Numbered from the stretch's first letter, positions 7,629-16,045 are shown. The stretch is DNA of 46,570 nucleotides from G020353235 sp035528295 (GCA_035528295.1 DATKYY010000050.1:1-46570), one strand, 5' to 3'. A program made the numbers and translations. Notes: generated by a model not told the origin, from the sequence alone.

Positions 7629-8789
7629 TTATTCCGCTACCGCTTCTTCATGCTCGGCAATATGCAGGAACCGGTAGGATAGCCAGATGACGAGTAGGGC
7701 ATCGGCGACCAGGGCTACTGAGATGGCAACCTCCATCCAGTGGGGGAAGTAGGTGAAGCCCGGTCGCATGCCCAGGGCAAGCATACTGACGTTGAAGCGG
7801 TTGAGAACCAGACCGAAGATAACCAGCACTGAACCCCAGAAAACGCCACGCCGGTTCTGCCTGATGGCGGGCCGGGAAAGCAGGATGATGGGCGTAACAA
7901 CGCCGATGATAATCTCTGCCCACCACAGCAGATTTATGGGGTAGGCGGTGAAAATCAGACCCAGTTCGCCAGCCACCAGCAGGTCCACCAATTTCAGCAA
8001 CAGGTAAAGGCCGAGGATATAGGGAATTGCCCTGGCCAGACCGCTCAGGACATCTATCGCCAGCTCATGACCGAAGGCTCTGTTGCTGAGCGTAGATTCA
8101 AAGATTACCATGGCTGGGCCGACTGATATTGCCGAAAGGAGGAAGAGAAGCGGTAAAACCGGTGTGTACCACAGGGGGTGCAATGATTGCGGCATCATCA
8201 GCAGCATTGTCCCCAGGGAGGACTGATGCAGGGTGGAGAGGGCGATACCGGCGATAACCAGAGGGATCTGAATTGCCCGGATAACCCGCAGCGGGATACG
8301 CCAGTTGAAGCGCCTGATGACGGGCACGTTAAGTTCGCTTAAGCGTTCAAAGACGGCGGGGCTAAATTCAAGTGCCAGCACTGCGGTATAGGTCATCACG
8401 CATATGGCGACCTCGAACAATGGGGAATGTACATTCCAGTAAATGATGGCGTGCCAGATATACCAGGGTTGTCCCAGGTCTACCAGCAGGGCAAAAATGA
8501 CCAGCAGGTAGCCCAGAAATGCGGTCAGAATGGCCGGTCTAGCCACGGAGTGGTATTTCTCCCGGCCAAAGATGTAGACGATGCCGGCTAGAGTGAAGCC
8601 GCCCGCCGCCAGGGCGACACCGCAGTACAGGTCAAAGCTGATCCAGAACCCCCAGGGACGGCCGTCACTCAGATTGCTGATGGCGCCCAGTCCATTGATG
8701 TAGCGGAGCACCATCGGTATCAGCCCCAGGATAACCAAGCAGCCCAGGATGAAGGTGCCGATAGGTAAAGACTGTCTCAATTGTCTCAT
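7629..8789 (-). CDS. NrfD/PsrC-type quinone-interacting membrane anchor of formate dehydrogenase
   Basis: The 386-aa integral membrane protein has about nine to ten helices. It carries NrfD-family features near the N-terminus (NLSDGRPWGFWISFDLYCGVA) and a VDLGQPWYIWHAI segment. NrfD subunits lack heme and exchange electrons with the quinone pool from an adjacent FeS subunit, unlike the cytochrome b subunit FdnI. Its ATG overlaps the fdhB stop by four bases, so it is the last gene of the fdhA-fdhB-nrfD unit. Whether it moves protons cannot be told from sequence. Confidence 0.92.
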   Translation of the reverse strand: MRQLRQSLPIGTFILGCLVILGLIPMVLRYINGLGAISNLSDGRPWGFWISFDLYCGVALAAGGFTLAGIVYIFGREKYHSVARPAILTAFLGYLLVIFALLVDLGQPWYIWHAIIYWNVHSPLFEVAICVMTYTAVLALEFSPAVFERLSELNVPVIRRFNWRIPLRVIRAIQIPLVIAGIALSTLHQSSLGTMLLMMPQSLHPLWYTPVLPLLFLLSAISVGPAMVIFESTLSNRAFGHELAIDVLSGLARAIPYILGLYLLLKLVDLLVAGELGLIFTAYPINLLWWAEIIIGVVTPIILLSRPAIRQNRRGVFWGSVLVIFGLVLNRFNVSMLALGMRPGFTYFPHWMEVAISVALVADALLVIWLSYRFLHIAEHEEAVAE

Positions 8790-9589
8790 TTTACCTTCTC
8801 CTTTTGCTTCTCTTCTTCACCGGCTTTTTGGCCTATCTTCTGCTGGCGCTGGACAAGCCAGTATATACCGGCCATGGCTGCCGCTACGCCGACGAGCACG
8901 GGGGGCACAGCAGCCATGGCACGCTCCGCATTGATGGTAACCGGTACGGAGGGGAGGGTGGTGAAGCCTATTTCCTCAAAAGGAACCGGGGAGAGATATA
9001 GCCAGGAAGTGCCCCCCACTTCTTGGGCTCCGTAGATGTGGTTTACGTATTTATCCGGGTGTTCGGCAATGCGCCCTTGGGCTTCGGCAATGAGCTCATC
9101 TCGTTCGCCGAACTTCAGAGCGCCGGTGGGGCAGGTGGTTACACAGGCTGGCCTTAGGCCAGCGCCCTGCCGGTCGGCGCAAAAGGTGCACTTGCGAATC
9201 CAGGGAAGGGGCTTGTCCCACTCAAAGTTGGGTATGCCAAAGGGACAGGCTACCATGCAGTAGCGGCAGCCGATGCATTTGCCATCGTCGTAGGTTACCG
9301 GTCCGGCTTCTGTTTTTTCCAGGGCGCCGACAATGCAGGCTTCGGCACAGCCCGGCTCCTGGCAGTGCATACACTGCTGCTTGTTGAAGACCCATTGGAA
9401 CTTGCCGTTGTACTCCAGTTCGGTAAAGTTTATCTTGGTGAAGGTATAAGCCGTCATTCGGGGCGGGTTCTCACAGGTCCCTGAATTGGTAGTCTTCTCG
9501 GCAGGCAGCTCGTTCCACTGCTTACAGGCCACCTGACAGGCTCTACATCCTATGCATTTGGTCGCATCGTATAGTGTTCCTTTACTCAT
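8786..9589 (-). CDS. fdhB: Formate dehydrogenase iron-sulfur subunit, four [4Fe-4S] motifs plus C-terminal membrane helix
   Basis: The 267-aa electron-transfer subunit shows four cysteine groups: CIGCRACQVACKQW (residues 12-25), CMHCQEPGCAEAC, CIGCRYCMVACPFGIP and CTFCADRQ...CVTTCPTGAL. They make a linear wire of four [4Fe-4S] clusters, as in FdnH. A single membrane helix (PPVLVGVAAAMAGIYWLV, about residues 229-246) precedes a Lys/Glu-rich tail and anchors the protein. It has no Tat signal, so it probably crosses the membrane with FdhA. It starts one base after the fdhA stop and overlaps the nrfD gene. Confidence 0.95.
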   Translation of the reverse strand: MSKGTLYDATKCIGCRACQVACKQWNELPAEKTTNSGTCENPPRMTAYTFTKINFTELEYNGKFQWVFNKQQCMHCQEPGCAEACIVGALEKTEAGPVTYDDGKCIGCRYCMVACPFGIPNFEWDKPLPWIRKCTFCADRQGAGLRPACVTTCPTGALKFGERDELIAEAQGRIAEHPDKYVNHIYGAQEVGGTSWLYLSPVPFEEIGFTTLPSVPVTINAERAMAAVPPVLVGVAAAMAGIYWLVQRQQKIGQKAGEEEKQKEKVK

Positions 9590-9590
9590 C

Positions 9591-12500
9591 TTATGCCCTC
9601 CTCACATTGCACAGGAATGTCTTGTATTCCGGAATGGTGGTGTTGGCGTCACCCACGTGGGGGGTGAGGATATTGCCGCTATCACCGGTGGCCATACCGC
9701 TGTAGCCGAAGTGCCAGATCACGCCGATCTGGTGAATTGTTTTCCCGGCTACCTGCAGCGGCCGGAAGCGTTTGGTGACCACAGCCACGGCTGTAATGTC
9801 CCCGCGTGCTGAGCTTACGATAACCCTATCGCCATTATTGATGCCCTTTTCCGCCGCCAGCTCCACACCCATCTCAACATACATTTCGGGCATCAGCTCC
9901 ACCAGCCAGGGAAGGTTGCGGGTCATGATACCGGTCTGCCAGTGTTCGGTGCAGCGATAGGTGGTGCCTACGTAGGGGAACCTTTCCGGGGTGCCCCGGT
10001 TGTTCATAAAGGTGCCGACAAAGGAACAGGGGTTATTCTTGGTGAGCGACATCAGGTTTCTATCTAATGGGCTCTCCCAGGGTTCATATACCTCGGGTAC
10101 CGGCCCCTCGGCTAGTCCATAACCCCAGAGACGGGCAACACCTTCCGGCTTCATAATGAAGGGCAGGTATTTCTCTCCCGCCGCAGCCTGATTTATCGGT
10201 GGCCAGCCTCCATCGGGCACATCACCCTGCCATTTGGTATCGGCGGTGTAGTTAAGGATAACCGGATGTTCGCTGTCAAAGGGCTTGCCGTTGAGGTCAA
10301 CGGAAGCCCGGTTGTAGATAATGCGCCGGTTGACCGGCCAGCACCAGGCCCAGTTGGAATACAGCCCGATTTGCTTGGGATGGGCATCTACCGGGTCGGT
10401 CTTCTTGGCTTTATTGCCGGCTTCCTCGGTATACATGTTGCAGTAGAGCCAGTTCCCGGAACTGGTGGTGCCATCATCCTTAAGCGCACCGAAGCTTGCC
10501 GCCAGCTTGCCGGTGGTAAGGTCGTAGCCGTTTATCTCCCTGGCTACGGCGTCGGCAGTGATGTGTGCCCCGTAATTCCAGTCCAGGTTAGTTATGGCTT
10601 CGCGTGCCGGCGCGGCGCTGTCGGCTTGATAGAGCTCCTTGAGCTTGAGCATGACCAGGTTCATAGCCTCAAGGTCAGCCATGGCTTCTCCGGGCGGGTC
10701 CACTGCCTTATAGCGCCACTGTGCCCAGCGGCCGCTATTGGTGATGCTTCCCTCCTTTTCATAGGAGCAAGCCATGGGCAGGATGAATACTTCAGTCTTG
10801 ATATCGGCCGGATTTACCCCCGGTCTCTTCCAGAACTCGGCGGTTTCATTCAGCCATATGTCGGCGGCAACCAGCCAGTTCAGGTTGCCCAGGGCTTCCC
10901 GTTCTCCGTTGGAGTTGGGACCTCCGGAGGCCGGGTTCTGACCCCAGGCCCAGAGCCCCTTGATTTTGCCCTGGCCCATCGCCTCAAACATACCGATATG
11001 GGTGTAGTTTACGCCGGGGTCACACTTGGGCAGATAATTAAAACCGAAGTCATTAGCCCCGGTGGCGGCATTGCCGTACCAGGCTTTGAGCAGACTGACG
11101 ATATACTTTTTGTAGTTACCCCACCAGTTAGCGCTCTTGTCTCCGGCCAGCCCCTGGGGCGTGATGGTGGTCGGACGGGCGCGGTTAAGATAGGCTTCAA
11201 GACTAACGTCGCCTTCTTTGGGTACGGCGAGGTAGCCGGGCAGGATGTGGGCTAACAGGCACATATCAGTCGAGCCCTGAACATTGGACGTGCCACGCAG
11301 GGCATTGATACCACCGCCGGCAACACCCATGTTACCCAGCAGGAGCTGAAGTATGCCGTAGGCTCTGATATTCTGGGTACCATAGGTATGCTGGGTGGCG
11401 CCCATAGCATACATCAGGGTGCCTGCCTTGCCCTTTTGCCCGGTGGCGGTGTAGGTGCGGCAGACCTCCAGATAAACATCCTTCGGGGTGCCGGTAATAT
11501 TACAGACAGTATCCACATCGTAGCGTGAGAAATGCTTCTTGAGCAGCTGGAATACGCAGCTGGGGTTCCGCAAAGTCGGGTCGGTAGCGGGAGTGGTCAC
11601 ATCAGCGTATTTCCATGTTGCCCTGGCCGCAGCGCTGTATTTACTATCTTTCACTTCACCAAATAGCCCCTCGTGGAAGGTAAATCCAGGGTTAACAATA
11701 AGCGCGGCGTTGGTATATTGCTTTACATAATCAATATTGTAGTTTTGGAGGTTTTGCTCCATGTCGTTGAGCACGTAGTTGATCATGCCACCGACGAAGG
11801 CGATATCCGTGCCCGACCTCAATGGAGCGTAGATATCAGCTTTAGAAGAGGTGCGGGTGAAACGAGGGTCAACGTGAATAAGTTTGGCTCCCGCCTCCAT
11901 TGCCTTTTCCACCCATTTAAAGGATATGGGGTGGTTCTCAGCGGCATTGGAGCCGATAATCAGAACGCAGTCAGCGTTCCTGATATCAATCCAGTGGTTG
12001 GTCATTGCCCCTCTGCCGAAACTTTCCGCCAAACTGGCGACAGTGGAGGAATGTCAGAGGCGGGCACAGTGTTCGAGATAAACCACGCCCAGGGCGCGGT
12101 TCATCTTAGCCAGCAGGTAGCACTCCTCGTTATCCAGCTCCCCACCACCAAGGCCGGCGATGGCATCGGTTCGGTTCGCCTTGGCGTTCCAGTTCTGGTC
12201 GCGGGTGGACTTGACTCTCTGGGCGATGGTATCCAGCATCCAGTCCCACGATTTCTCTTCCCAGTCGGTTGAGTTGGGAGCCCGATACAGAGGCTTGGTA
12301 AGTCGGAACGGGTTAAGCTCACCATTTACCTGGTGAACCTGGGACATGGCTAAACCCTTGGGGCACAGCGTCCCCTCATTGATGGGGTGGTCCGGGTTCC
12401 CCTCTACCTTGATGATGCCATCTTCATAGGCGTGTACGATGGCGCCACAGCCTACCGAGCAGTAGCAGCAGATGGTGCTGGTTTCCTTGACTTTCTTTTT

Positions 12501-12617
12501 TAGGGGAAACTCTTTGGGAGCCGCCCAGATGGTGGTATCGGAAAGAAAAGGAAAGGCCACCGTGGCACCGACGCATGCCCCGGACATTTTGAGGAAATCT
12601 CTACGGTTTAGTTCCAA
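9591..12617 (-). CDS. fdhA: Formate dehydrogenase catalytic subunit, selenoprotein with in-frame UGA at 12054-12056
   Basis: This molybdo/tungsto-bis-MGD enzyme oxidises formate to CO2. Read through the TGA at codon 188, the protein is 1008 aa, typical of FdnG-type subunits. It begins with a Tat signal (NRRDFLK, then a hydrophobic stretch to about residue 32), so it is exported. A [4Fe-4S] motif follows (C50-x2-C53-x3-C57, and C85 in LCPKG). Around the UGA the sequence reads EHCARL-U-HSSTVASL...GRGAMTN, the active-site context where formate dehydrogenases carry Sec or Cys. The frame is identical on both sides. Later blocks (VHVDPR-like IHVDPRFTRT, WGQNP, C-terminal molydopterin-dinucleotide domain) are intact. 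Reading this as two ORFs or a pseudogene would be wrong. Confidence 0.95.
12026..12056 (-). promoter_or_regulatory. Selenocysteine UGA with a bacterial SECIS-like hairpin
   Basis: The UGA is at 12056-12054. Starting 16 bases into the mRNA beyond it, UCGCCA/UGGCGG-type pairing (12035-12040 with 12026-12031) makes a six-pair stem, including one U-G pair, closed by the loop GUU. Counted as a five-base loop AGUUU, there is a G in the first two loop positions, 18 bases after the UGA. This fits the general pattern of bacterial SECIS elements. The selA, selB, selC and selD genes are not in this window. Confidence 0.75.
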
Positions 12618-12660
12618 AGTTGCCTCCTTTCTGTTGGGCTAAGAAGCCTTGCGGGCAATA

Positions 12661-12700
12661 AAACGGGGACAATACTGCCTTGGTCATTTTGTCCCCGTTT
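12661..12700 (-). terminator. Strong hairpin between the small membrane proteins and fdhA
   Basis: AAACGGGGACAA (12661-12672) and TTGTCCCCGTTT (12689-12700) are a perfect 12-bp inverted repeat with a 16-base loop. On the minus strand the stem is followed by a short T-rich run (TTTTATT), so it could act as an intrinsic terminator or attenuator. It sits 44 bases above the fdhA start and could set the ratio of the small proteins to FdhA. Confidence 0.6.
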
Positions 12701-12811
12701 GCCTCAAGATTAGCTTCACTCATTTAATCCTTCTTTATTTGGCTGAAGTGGGCTCTATTAATATTTTATCACTGTCCCACTCAATTCTTCTAGCCAGATG
12801 GTTGATGGCTT

Positions 12812-12988
12812 CTACTTAGCCTCAACCTTAACTTCAGCCTTGGCCTCCTTTTGCTGGGTAACCCGCCTCGCCCTGGCTTCCTTGATGGCGGCATAGGTAC
12901 CGCCGATGTTCAGGTACCATACGAGCACTACCGGGATTATTACGATTGGTGTCATTATCGCTATCGCTACTATAATCTGCCATTCCAT
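12812..12988 (-). CDS. 58-aa single-helix membrane protein, copy A
   Basis: The frame begins MEWQIIVAIAIMTPIVIIPV, giving one N-terminal membrane helix (about residues 4-24), then the sequence WYLNIGGTYAAIKEARARR and a charged Lys/Ala/Glu tail. It is a clear paralog of the next gene upstream: same length, same WYLN-GG-YAAIKEARARRV core. GGAGGAGGAC just above the ATG is a strong ribosome site. It lies directly upstream of fdhA on the same strand. I do not recognise the family. Position suggests an assembly or structural role for the formate dehydrogenase complex. Confidence 0.75.
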   Translation of the reverse strand: MEWQIIVAIAIMTPIVIIPVVLVWYLNIGGTYAAIKEARARRVTQQKEAKAEVKVEAK

Positions 12989-13036
12989 AATTAATTTATT
13001 GTCCTCCTCCCCGGTTATTTTCTTCTAAAGGCAGTG

Positions 13037-13213
13037 TCAAATCTGTTTCACTTTGACAACTGCTTTAGCCTCCTTTTCCCGGGCAACCCGCCTGGCTCTG
13101 GCTTCTTTGATGGCGGCATAGATGCCACCAACATTCAGGTACCAGACGAATGCAGCTGGGAAAAGGATAATGGGTACGGCTATTATTAGCGCTACAACGA
13201 ATTCCCACTGCAT
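13037..13213 (-). CDS. 58-aa single-helix membrane protein, copy B
   Basis: This is the first gene of the minus-strand formate dehydrogenase unit. I chose the ATG at 13213 (MQWEFVVALIIAVPIILFPA) because GGAGG lies just upstream and the resulting 58 aa match its tandem paralog at 12812. The longer open frame upstream is non-homologous. One hydrophobic helix (residues 5-26) is followed by WYLNVGGIYAAIKEARARRV and a basic tail ending VKVKQI. Conservation is concentrated after the helix, so that membrane-proximal part probably binds a partner. The function is unknown. Confidence 0.78.
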   Translation of the reverse strand: MQWEFVVALIIAVPIILFPAAFVWYLNVGGIYAAIKEARARRVAREKEAKAVVKVKQI

Positions 13214-13536
13214 TGCCCCCACCTCCTTCCTTTCTTGGCCGTTACTTAAAAGAGAGGGGGAAGGGCGGGGTTTGGAGCTAAGCCGAAGAGAGCTTTTTTC
13301 CTCAATCCCCCCCTTCCTCAAGCCTCAAGTCCAGCCTACCACCTTACCCGCAGACCTTGCTTCCGCCGTGATACCTATTTAGGGGCGCCAAAATCTAGTG
13401 ATTTATACCTAATCAGGGCAGTCCAGGACTAGGTAATTATGCCTAGATCAGGCGTGAGCCAGTCTAGGGTCGTAACCGGGTTAATACCATAGCTAGCTGG
13501 GGTGTGGTAAAATAGGCAGGTAAGGAGGTCAGCCTG
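13214..13536. promoter_or_regulatory. Divergent control region between the formate dehydrogenase unit and its regulator
   Basis: This 323-base gap separates the minus-strand small-protein/fdh genes from the plus-strand response regulator. It holds the second copy of the 21-bp repeat (13360-13380) and TACCTA hexamers at 13372 and 13406. An inverted pair TAGGTA (13430-13435) / TGCCTA (13440-13445) forms a short imperfect palindrome. A TAAAAT (13508-13513) could be the -10 box for the regulator gene, but I see no convincing -35. I found no ORF in it. Confidence 0.6.
13360..13380. repeat. 21-bp direct repeat, copy 2, with a TACCTAT core
   Basis: Identical base for base to 7464-7484, about 5.9 kb away, and likewise placed upstream of a minus-strand gene set. 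The TACCTAT heptamer occupies 13372-13378. Similarity continues weakly beyond the identical block (GGC..CCAAAAT..CTAG), as expected for a conserved promoter or operator. Confidence 0.65.
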
Positions 13537-14202
13537 TTGGGTGAGATACGGGTTTTAATCGCTGATGACCATGCCGTGGTCCGGGAGGGCACTCGCCAGA
13601 TTCTGGAGCAGGAGCCGGACCTGAAAGTGGTTGCTGAGGCGGCTGATGGCGGTGAGGCAGTGAAGTTGACCGGCAGCAGTAAGCCAGATGTGGCCATAAT
13701 TGATATCTCCATGCCTCGTGTCGATGGCATCGAAGCGACCAGGCAGATCAAGGCTCTCTATCCACAGGTGGCCGTTTTAATACTTACCGCCTATGATGAT
13801 GACCAGTTTGTCTTCAGTCTTATAGAGGCTGGTGCTGCTGGCTACCTGCTCAAAAGTGTGCGTGGCAGTGAGCTTGTTGATGCTGTCCGCGCCGTGTACT
13901 CTGGAGAGTCGGTGCTCCACCCATCGATTGCCCGCAAGGTGCTCAACCGTTTCGTGCCTTCTCTGGGTAAGGGCCAGAGGCAGGAGCCTCCCGAGACACT
14001 CAGCCAGCGGGAGATGGAAGTTCTCCATCTGGCGACTCAGGGTTTAAGTAACCAGGATATTGCCGATAAGCTTTCGCTCAGCCTGCGTACTGTTCAGGCT
14101 CATCTGGGGCATATCTTTAACAAGCTGCGGGTTAGCTCGCGGACTGAAGCCGTAGTACGCGCCTTAAAAGAGGGCTGGATTACTCTTGACGATATACCCT
14201 GA
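13537..14202 (+). CDS. NarL/FixJ-family response regulator
   Basis: The 221-aa two-component regulator has a receiver domain (residues 4-120) with acidic pair D10-D11, phospho-acceptor D56 in IIDISMP and K106 in YLLKS. A LuxR-type helix-turn-helix (about residues 153-212) follows: LSQREMEVLHLATQGLSNQDIADKL then SLRTVQAHLGHIFNKLRV. The start is TTG at 13537, eight bases after a strong AAGGAGGTC. It is followed 29 bases later by its probable kinase. Divergent placement against the formate dehydrogenase unit, and NarL-like heptamers in between, suggest it controls that unit and itself. Confidence 0.95.
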   Translation: MGEIRVLIADDHAVVREGTRQILEQEPDLKVVAEAADGGEAVKLTGSSKPDVAIIDISMPRVDGIEATRQIKALYPQVAVLILTAYDDDQFVFSLIEAGAAGYLLKSVRGSELVDAVRAVYSGESVLHPSIARKVLNRFVPSLGKGQRQEPPETLSQREMEVLHLATQGLSNQDIADKLSLSLRTVQAHLGHIFNKLRVSSRTEAVVRALKEGWITLDDIP

Positions 14203-14231
14203 AGGTTAAATCAGTTAAGGATACTTGAGGT

Positions 14232-15689
14232 ATGGACGGAACACCCGGGACATTGATAAGCCGTCTGCTCAGGCTCATTAGTAAGCCGGCTTTTTGGCTC
14301 ATTGTAATTTCACTGGCGCTTATCACCCTCCCCCACTACGGGGAAGCCCTGCCCCAACCGGCATTTCTGACTCATGCCACCACCAATCTTGGTCTAACCC
14401 GGCACAGCTTTGAGCGCATTCTCTATCTGGCTCCCGTAGTCTGGGCTGGTTTTTTGTTTGGCTGGTGGGGTGCTTTTATTACCTCATTAGTTGCCCTTGC
14501 CTGTATGTTGCCTCGGGCCATTTTTATCTCGCTAACCCCCACGGACGCCTTATTTGAAACCGCGGCTGTTTTTATTGTCGGTAATGTACTGGCGGTTAGC
14601 TTTGACTCACTACGGCGGGAAAGAGAGCGCCGCGTCCAGCTGGAGGTGACCCAGCAGGAACTGCGGACATCCGAGGAGAGATACCGGGAGTTATTTGAGA
14701 ATGCCCATGATGCTATCTGGCTCCATGATTTGGACAAAAATATCGTGGCGGCTAACCGGGCCTGTATCTCTTTGATCGGATATGAATTGGAAGAGCTATA
14801 CCGCTTGAACGCCAATAGCCTGTTCCCGGCGGAGAGCCTGGAGGTTATCCATGGCATAGAGCAGGGTCTGCTGGGGGGTAAAGCGGTTAGCCCTATTGCC
14901 GAAATAAAGCTTATCCGGAAGGACAAGAGCGAAGCCTTTGTCCAGCTGGCTACCAGTCTGGTTTTTAACCAGGGCGAGCCTGCCGCCTTCCAGCATATTG
15001 CCCGGGATGTTACCGAACAGAGACGGATGCAGGAGAATATGCGTTTCTATTTGCAGCAGGCAATCAGGGCTCAGGAGGAGGAAAGAAAGCGTATCTCCCG
15101 CGAGCTTCACGATAGCACTATTCAGAGTCTGGTGGTGCTCTCGCGCCAGCTGGATACCATGACTTCCGATGATAAAAAATTGCCCGCCGATACCCATCAC
15201 CGTTTGGAGAAACTGAGGCAACAGACCAGTAATATTATGGATGAAGTACGCCGTTTGAGTCAGGACCTGCGACCGGCGGCACTGGAGAGCCTTGGTCTAT
15301 TATCAGTCCTGGAAGGGCTGGCCTCCGATGTTGCCCAGTACTCCGGGGTTAAAACCAGGGTTAATTTGATTGGTACCGAGCGCCGTCTTCCCGAAGAAGT
15401 CGCCCTGGTGCTTTTCCGCATTACTCAGGAGGCATTGCGGAACGTATGGCGTCATTCTGAGGCGACTGAGGCTGAGGTTACCGTTGAATTTGAGCCGAAA
15501 CAGACCAGGGTAACCGTCAGTGACAATGGCAAGGGCTTTGATCTCCCCCAGGCGATAGGCGACCTGGCCCGGGACGGCAAGCTCGGCCTGGCCGGTATGC
15601 AGGAACGGGCCCAGTTACTCGGTGGTACTTTAAAAGCGCAATCCGAGCCGGCTAAGGGGACCAGAATAACCGTCGAGCTACCCTTATAA
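14232..15689 (+). CDS. Membrane sensor histidine kinase (PAS, HisKA_3, HATPase)
   Basis: The 485-aa kinase has N-terminal membrane helices (about residues 20-125), a PAS domain (about 148-265), a HisKA_3 dimerisation domain with the phospho-acceptor His293 in EEERKRISRELHDST, and a C-terminal ATPase domain with ALRNVWRHSEA (N box), DNGKGFD and GLAGMQERAQLLGG. This NarX/DegS-like architecture pairs with NarL-type regulators, and the cognate regulator is immediately upstream. The membrane module is shared with the kinase-less protein at 6651, so both may sense the same redox or quinone-linked cue. The ligand is unknown. Confidence 0.95.
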   Translation: MDGTPGTLISRLLRLISKPAFWLIVISLALITLPHYGEALPQPAFLTHATTNLGLTRHSFERILYLAPVVWAGFLFGWWGAFITSLVALACMLPRAIFISLTPTDALFETAAVFIVGNVLAVSFDSLRRERERRVQLEVTQQELRTSEERYRELFENAHDAIWLHDLDKNIVAANRACISLIGYELEELYRLNANSLFPAESLEVIHGIEQGLLGGKAVSPIAEIKLIRKDKSEAFVQLATSLVFNQGEPAAFQHIARDVTEQRRMQENMRFYLQQAIRAQEEERKRISRELHDSTIQSLVVLSRQLDTMTSDDKKLPADTHHRLEKLRQQTSNIMDEVRRLSQDLRPAALESLGLLSVLEGLASDVAQYSGVKTRVNLIGTERRLPEEVALVLFRITQEALRNVWRHSEATEAEVTVEFEPKQTRVTVSDNGKGFDLPQAIGDLARDGKLGLAGMQERAQLLGGTLKAQSEPAKGTRITVELPL

Positions 15690-15771
15690 TTATATTATAA
15701 TAGTTGCCAGCGCTTATCTTCGGGAACCAAGCTCATCTCGTTGCTACTCATGCCTGCGGAAAACATTCGCC

Positions 15772-15816
15772 TTGCCCTTTAGCGCCTTTACTTGATATAA
15801 TAGCTATAGCTATTAT
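15772..15816 (+). promoter_or_regulatory. tRNA-Glu promoter overlapped by a perfect 20-bp palindrome
   Basis: TTGCCC (15772-15777) and TATAAT (15796-15801) are 18 bases apart, upstream of tRNA-Glu. The -10 box runs into a perfect palindrome at 15797-15816 with half-site ATAATAGCTA. The 11 bases TATAATAGCTA recur in the promoter of tRNA-Thr(GGT) at 16172-16182. Confidence 0.65.
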
Positions 15817-15825
15817 GACATAAGT

Positions 15826-15902
15826 GGCGCATTCGTCTAGCGGGTTAGGACACCTCCCTCTCAAGGAGGAGATCACCGGTTCGAATCCGGTATGCGCTAC
15901 CA
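15826..15902 (+). tRNA. tRNA-Glu (anticodon CTC)
   Basis: Acceptor strands GGCGCAT and ATGCGCT pair with a terminal G-U; discriminator A and an encoded CCA follow. The anticodon stem CCTCC/GGAGG encloses CTCTCAA, anticodon CUC. The T arm ACCGG/CCGGT with TTCGAAT loop is intact. Confidence 0.93.
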
Positions 15903-15905
15903 GGC

Positions 15906-15935
15906 TTGACTTTTATTTTAGTTCATTTTTATAAT
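15906..15935 (+). promoter_or_regulatory. Promoter of tRNA-Thr(TGT)
   Basis: TTGACT (15906-15911) and TATAAT (15930-15935) are separated by 18 bases, and the tRNA begins 14 bases after the -10 box. It probably also serves tRNA-Tyr, which follows after only 24 bases. Confidence 0.7.
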
Positions 15936-15948
15936 ATTGCTTTCAGGT

Positions 15949-16021
15949 GCCCGAGTAGCGCAATGGTAGCGCAACCGACTTGTAATCGGTAGGTTAGTGG
16001 GTTCGAATCCCCTCTCGGGCT
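15949..16021 (+). tRNA. tRNA-Thr (anticodon TGT)
   Basis: Acceptor stem GCCCGAG pairs with CTCGGGC. The anticodon stem ACCGA/TCGGT encloses CTTGTAA, giving UGU. CCA is not encoded; the sequence after the discriminator base is TGAGG. Confidence 0.94.
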
Positions 16022-16045
16022 GAGGATTTGCTTTGGATAGCTTGG

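Noticed and set aside
10266..11255. A 329-aa open frame on the plus strand
   Set aside because: It is antisense to fdhA, has no family resemblance or ribosome site, and is explained by GC-rich codon bias.
9591..12617. Two separate ORFs or a broken fdhA pseudogene
   Set aside because: The frame is the same on both sides of the TGA, the stop sits at the catalytic Sec site, and all expected blocks are intact.
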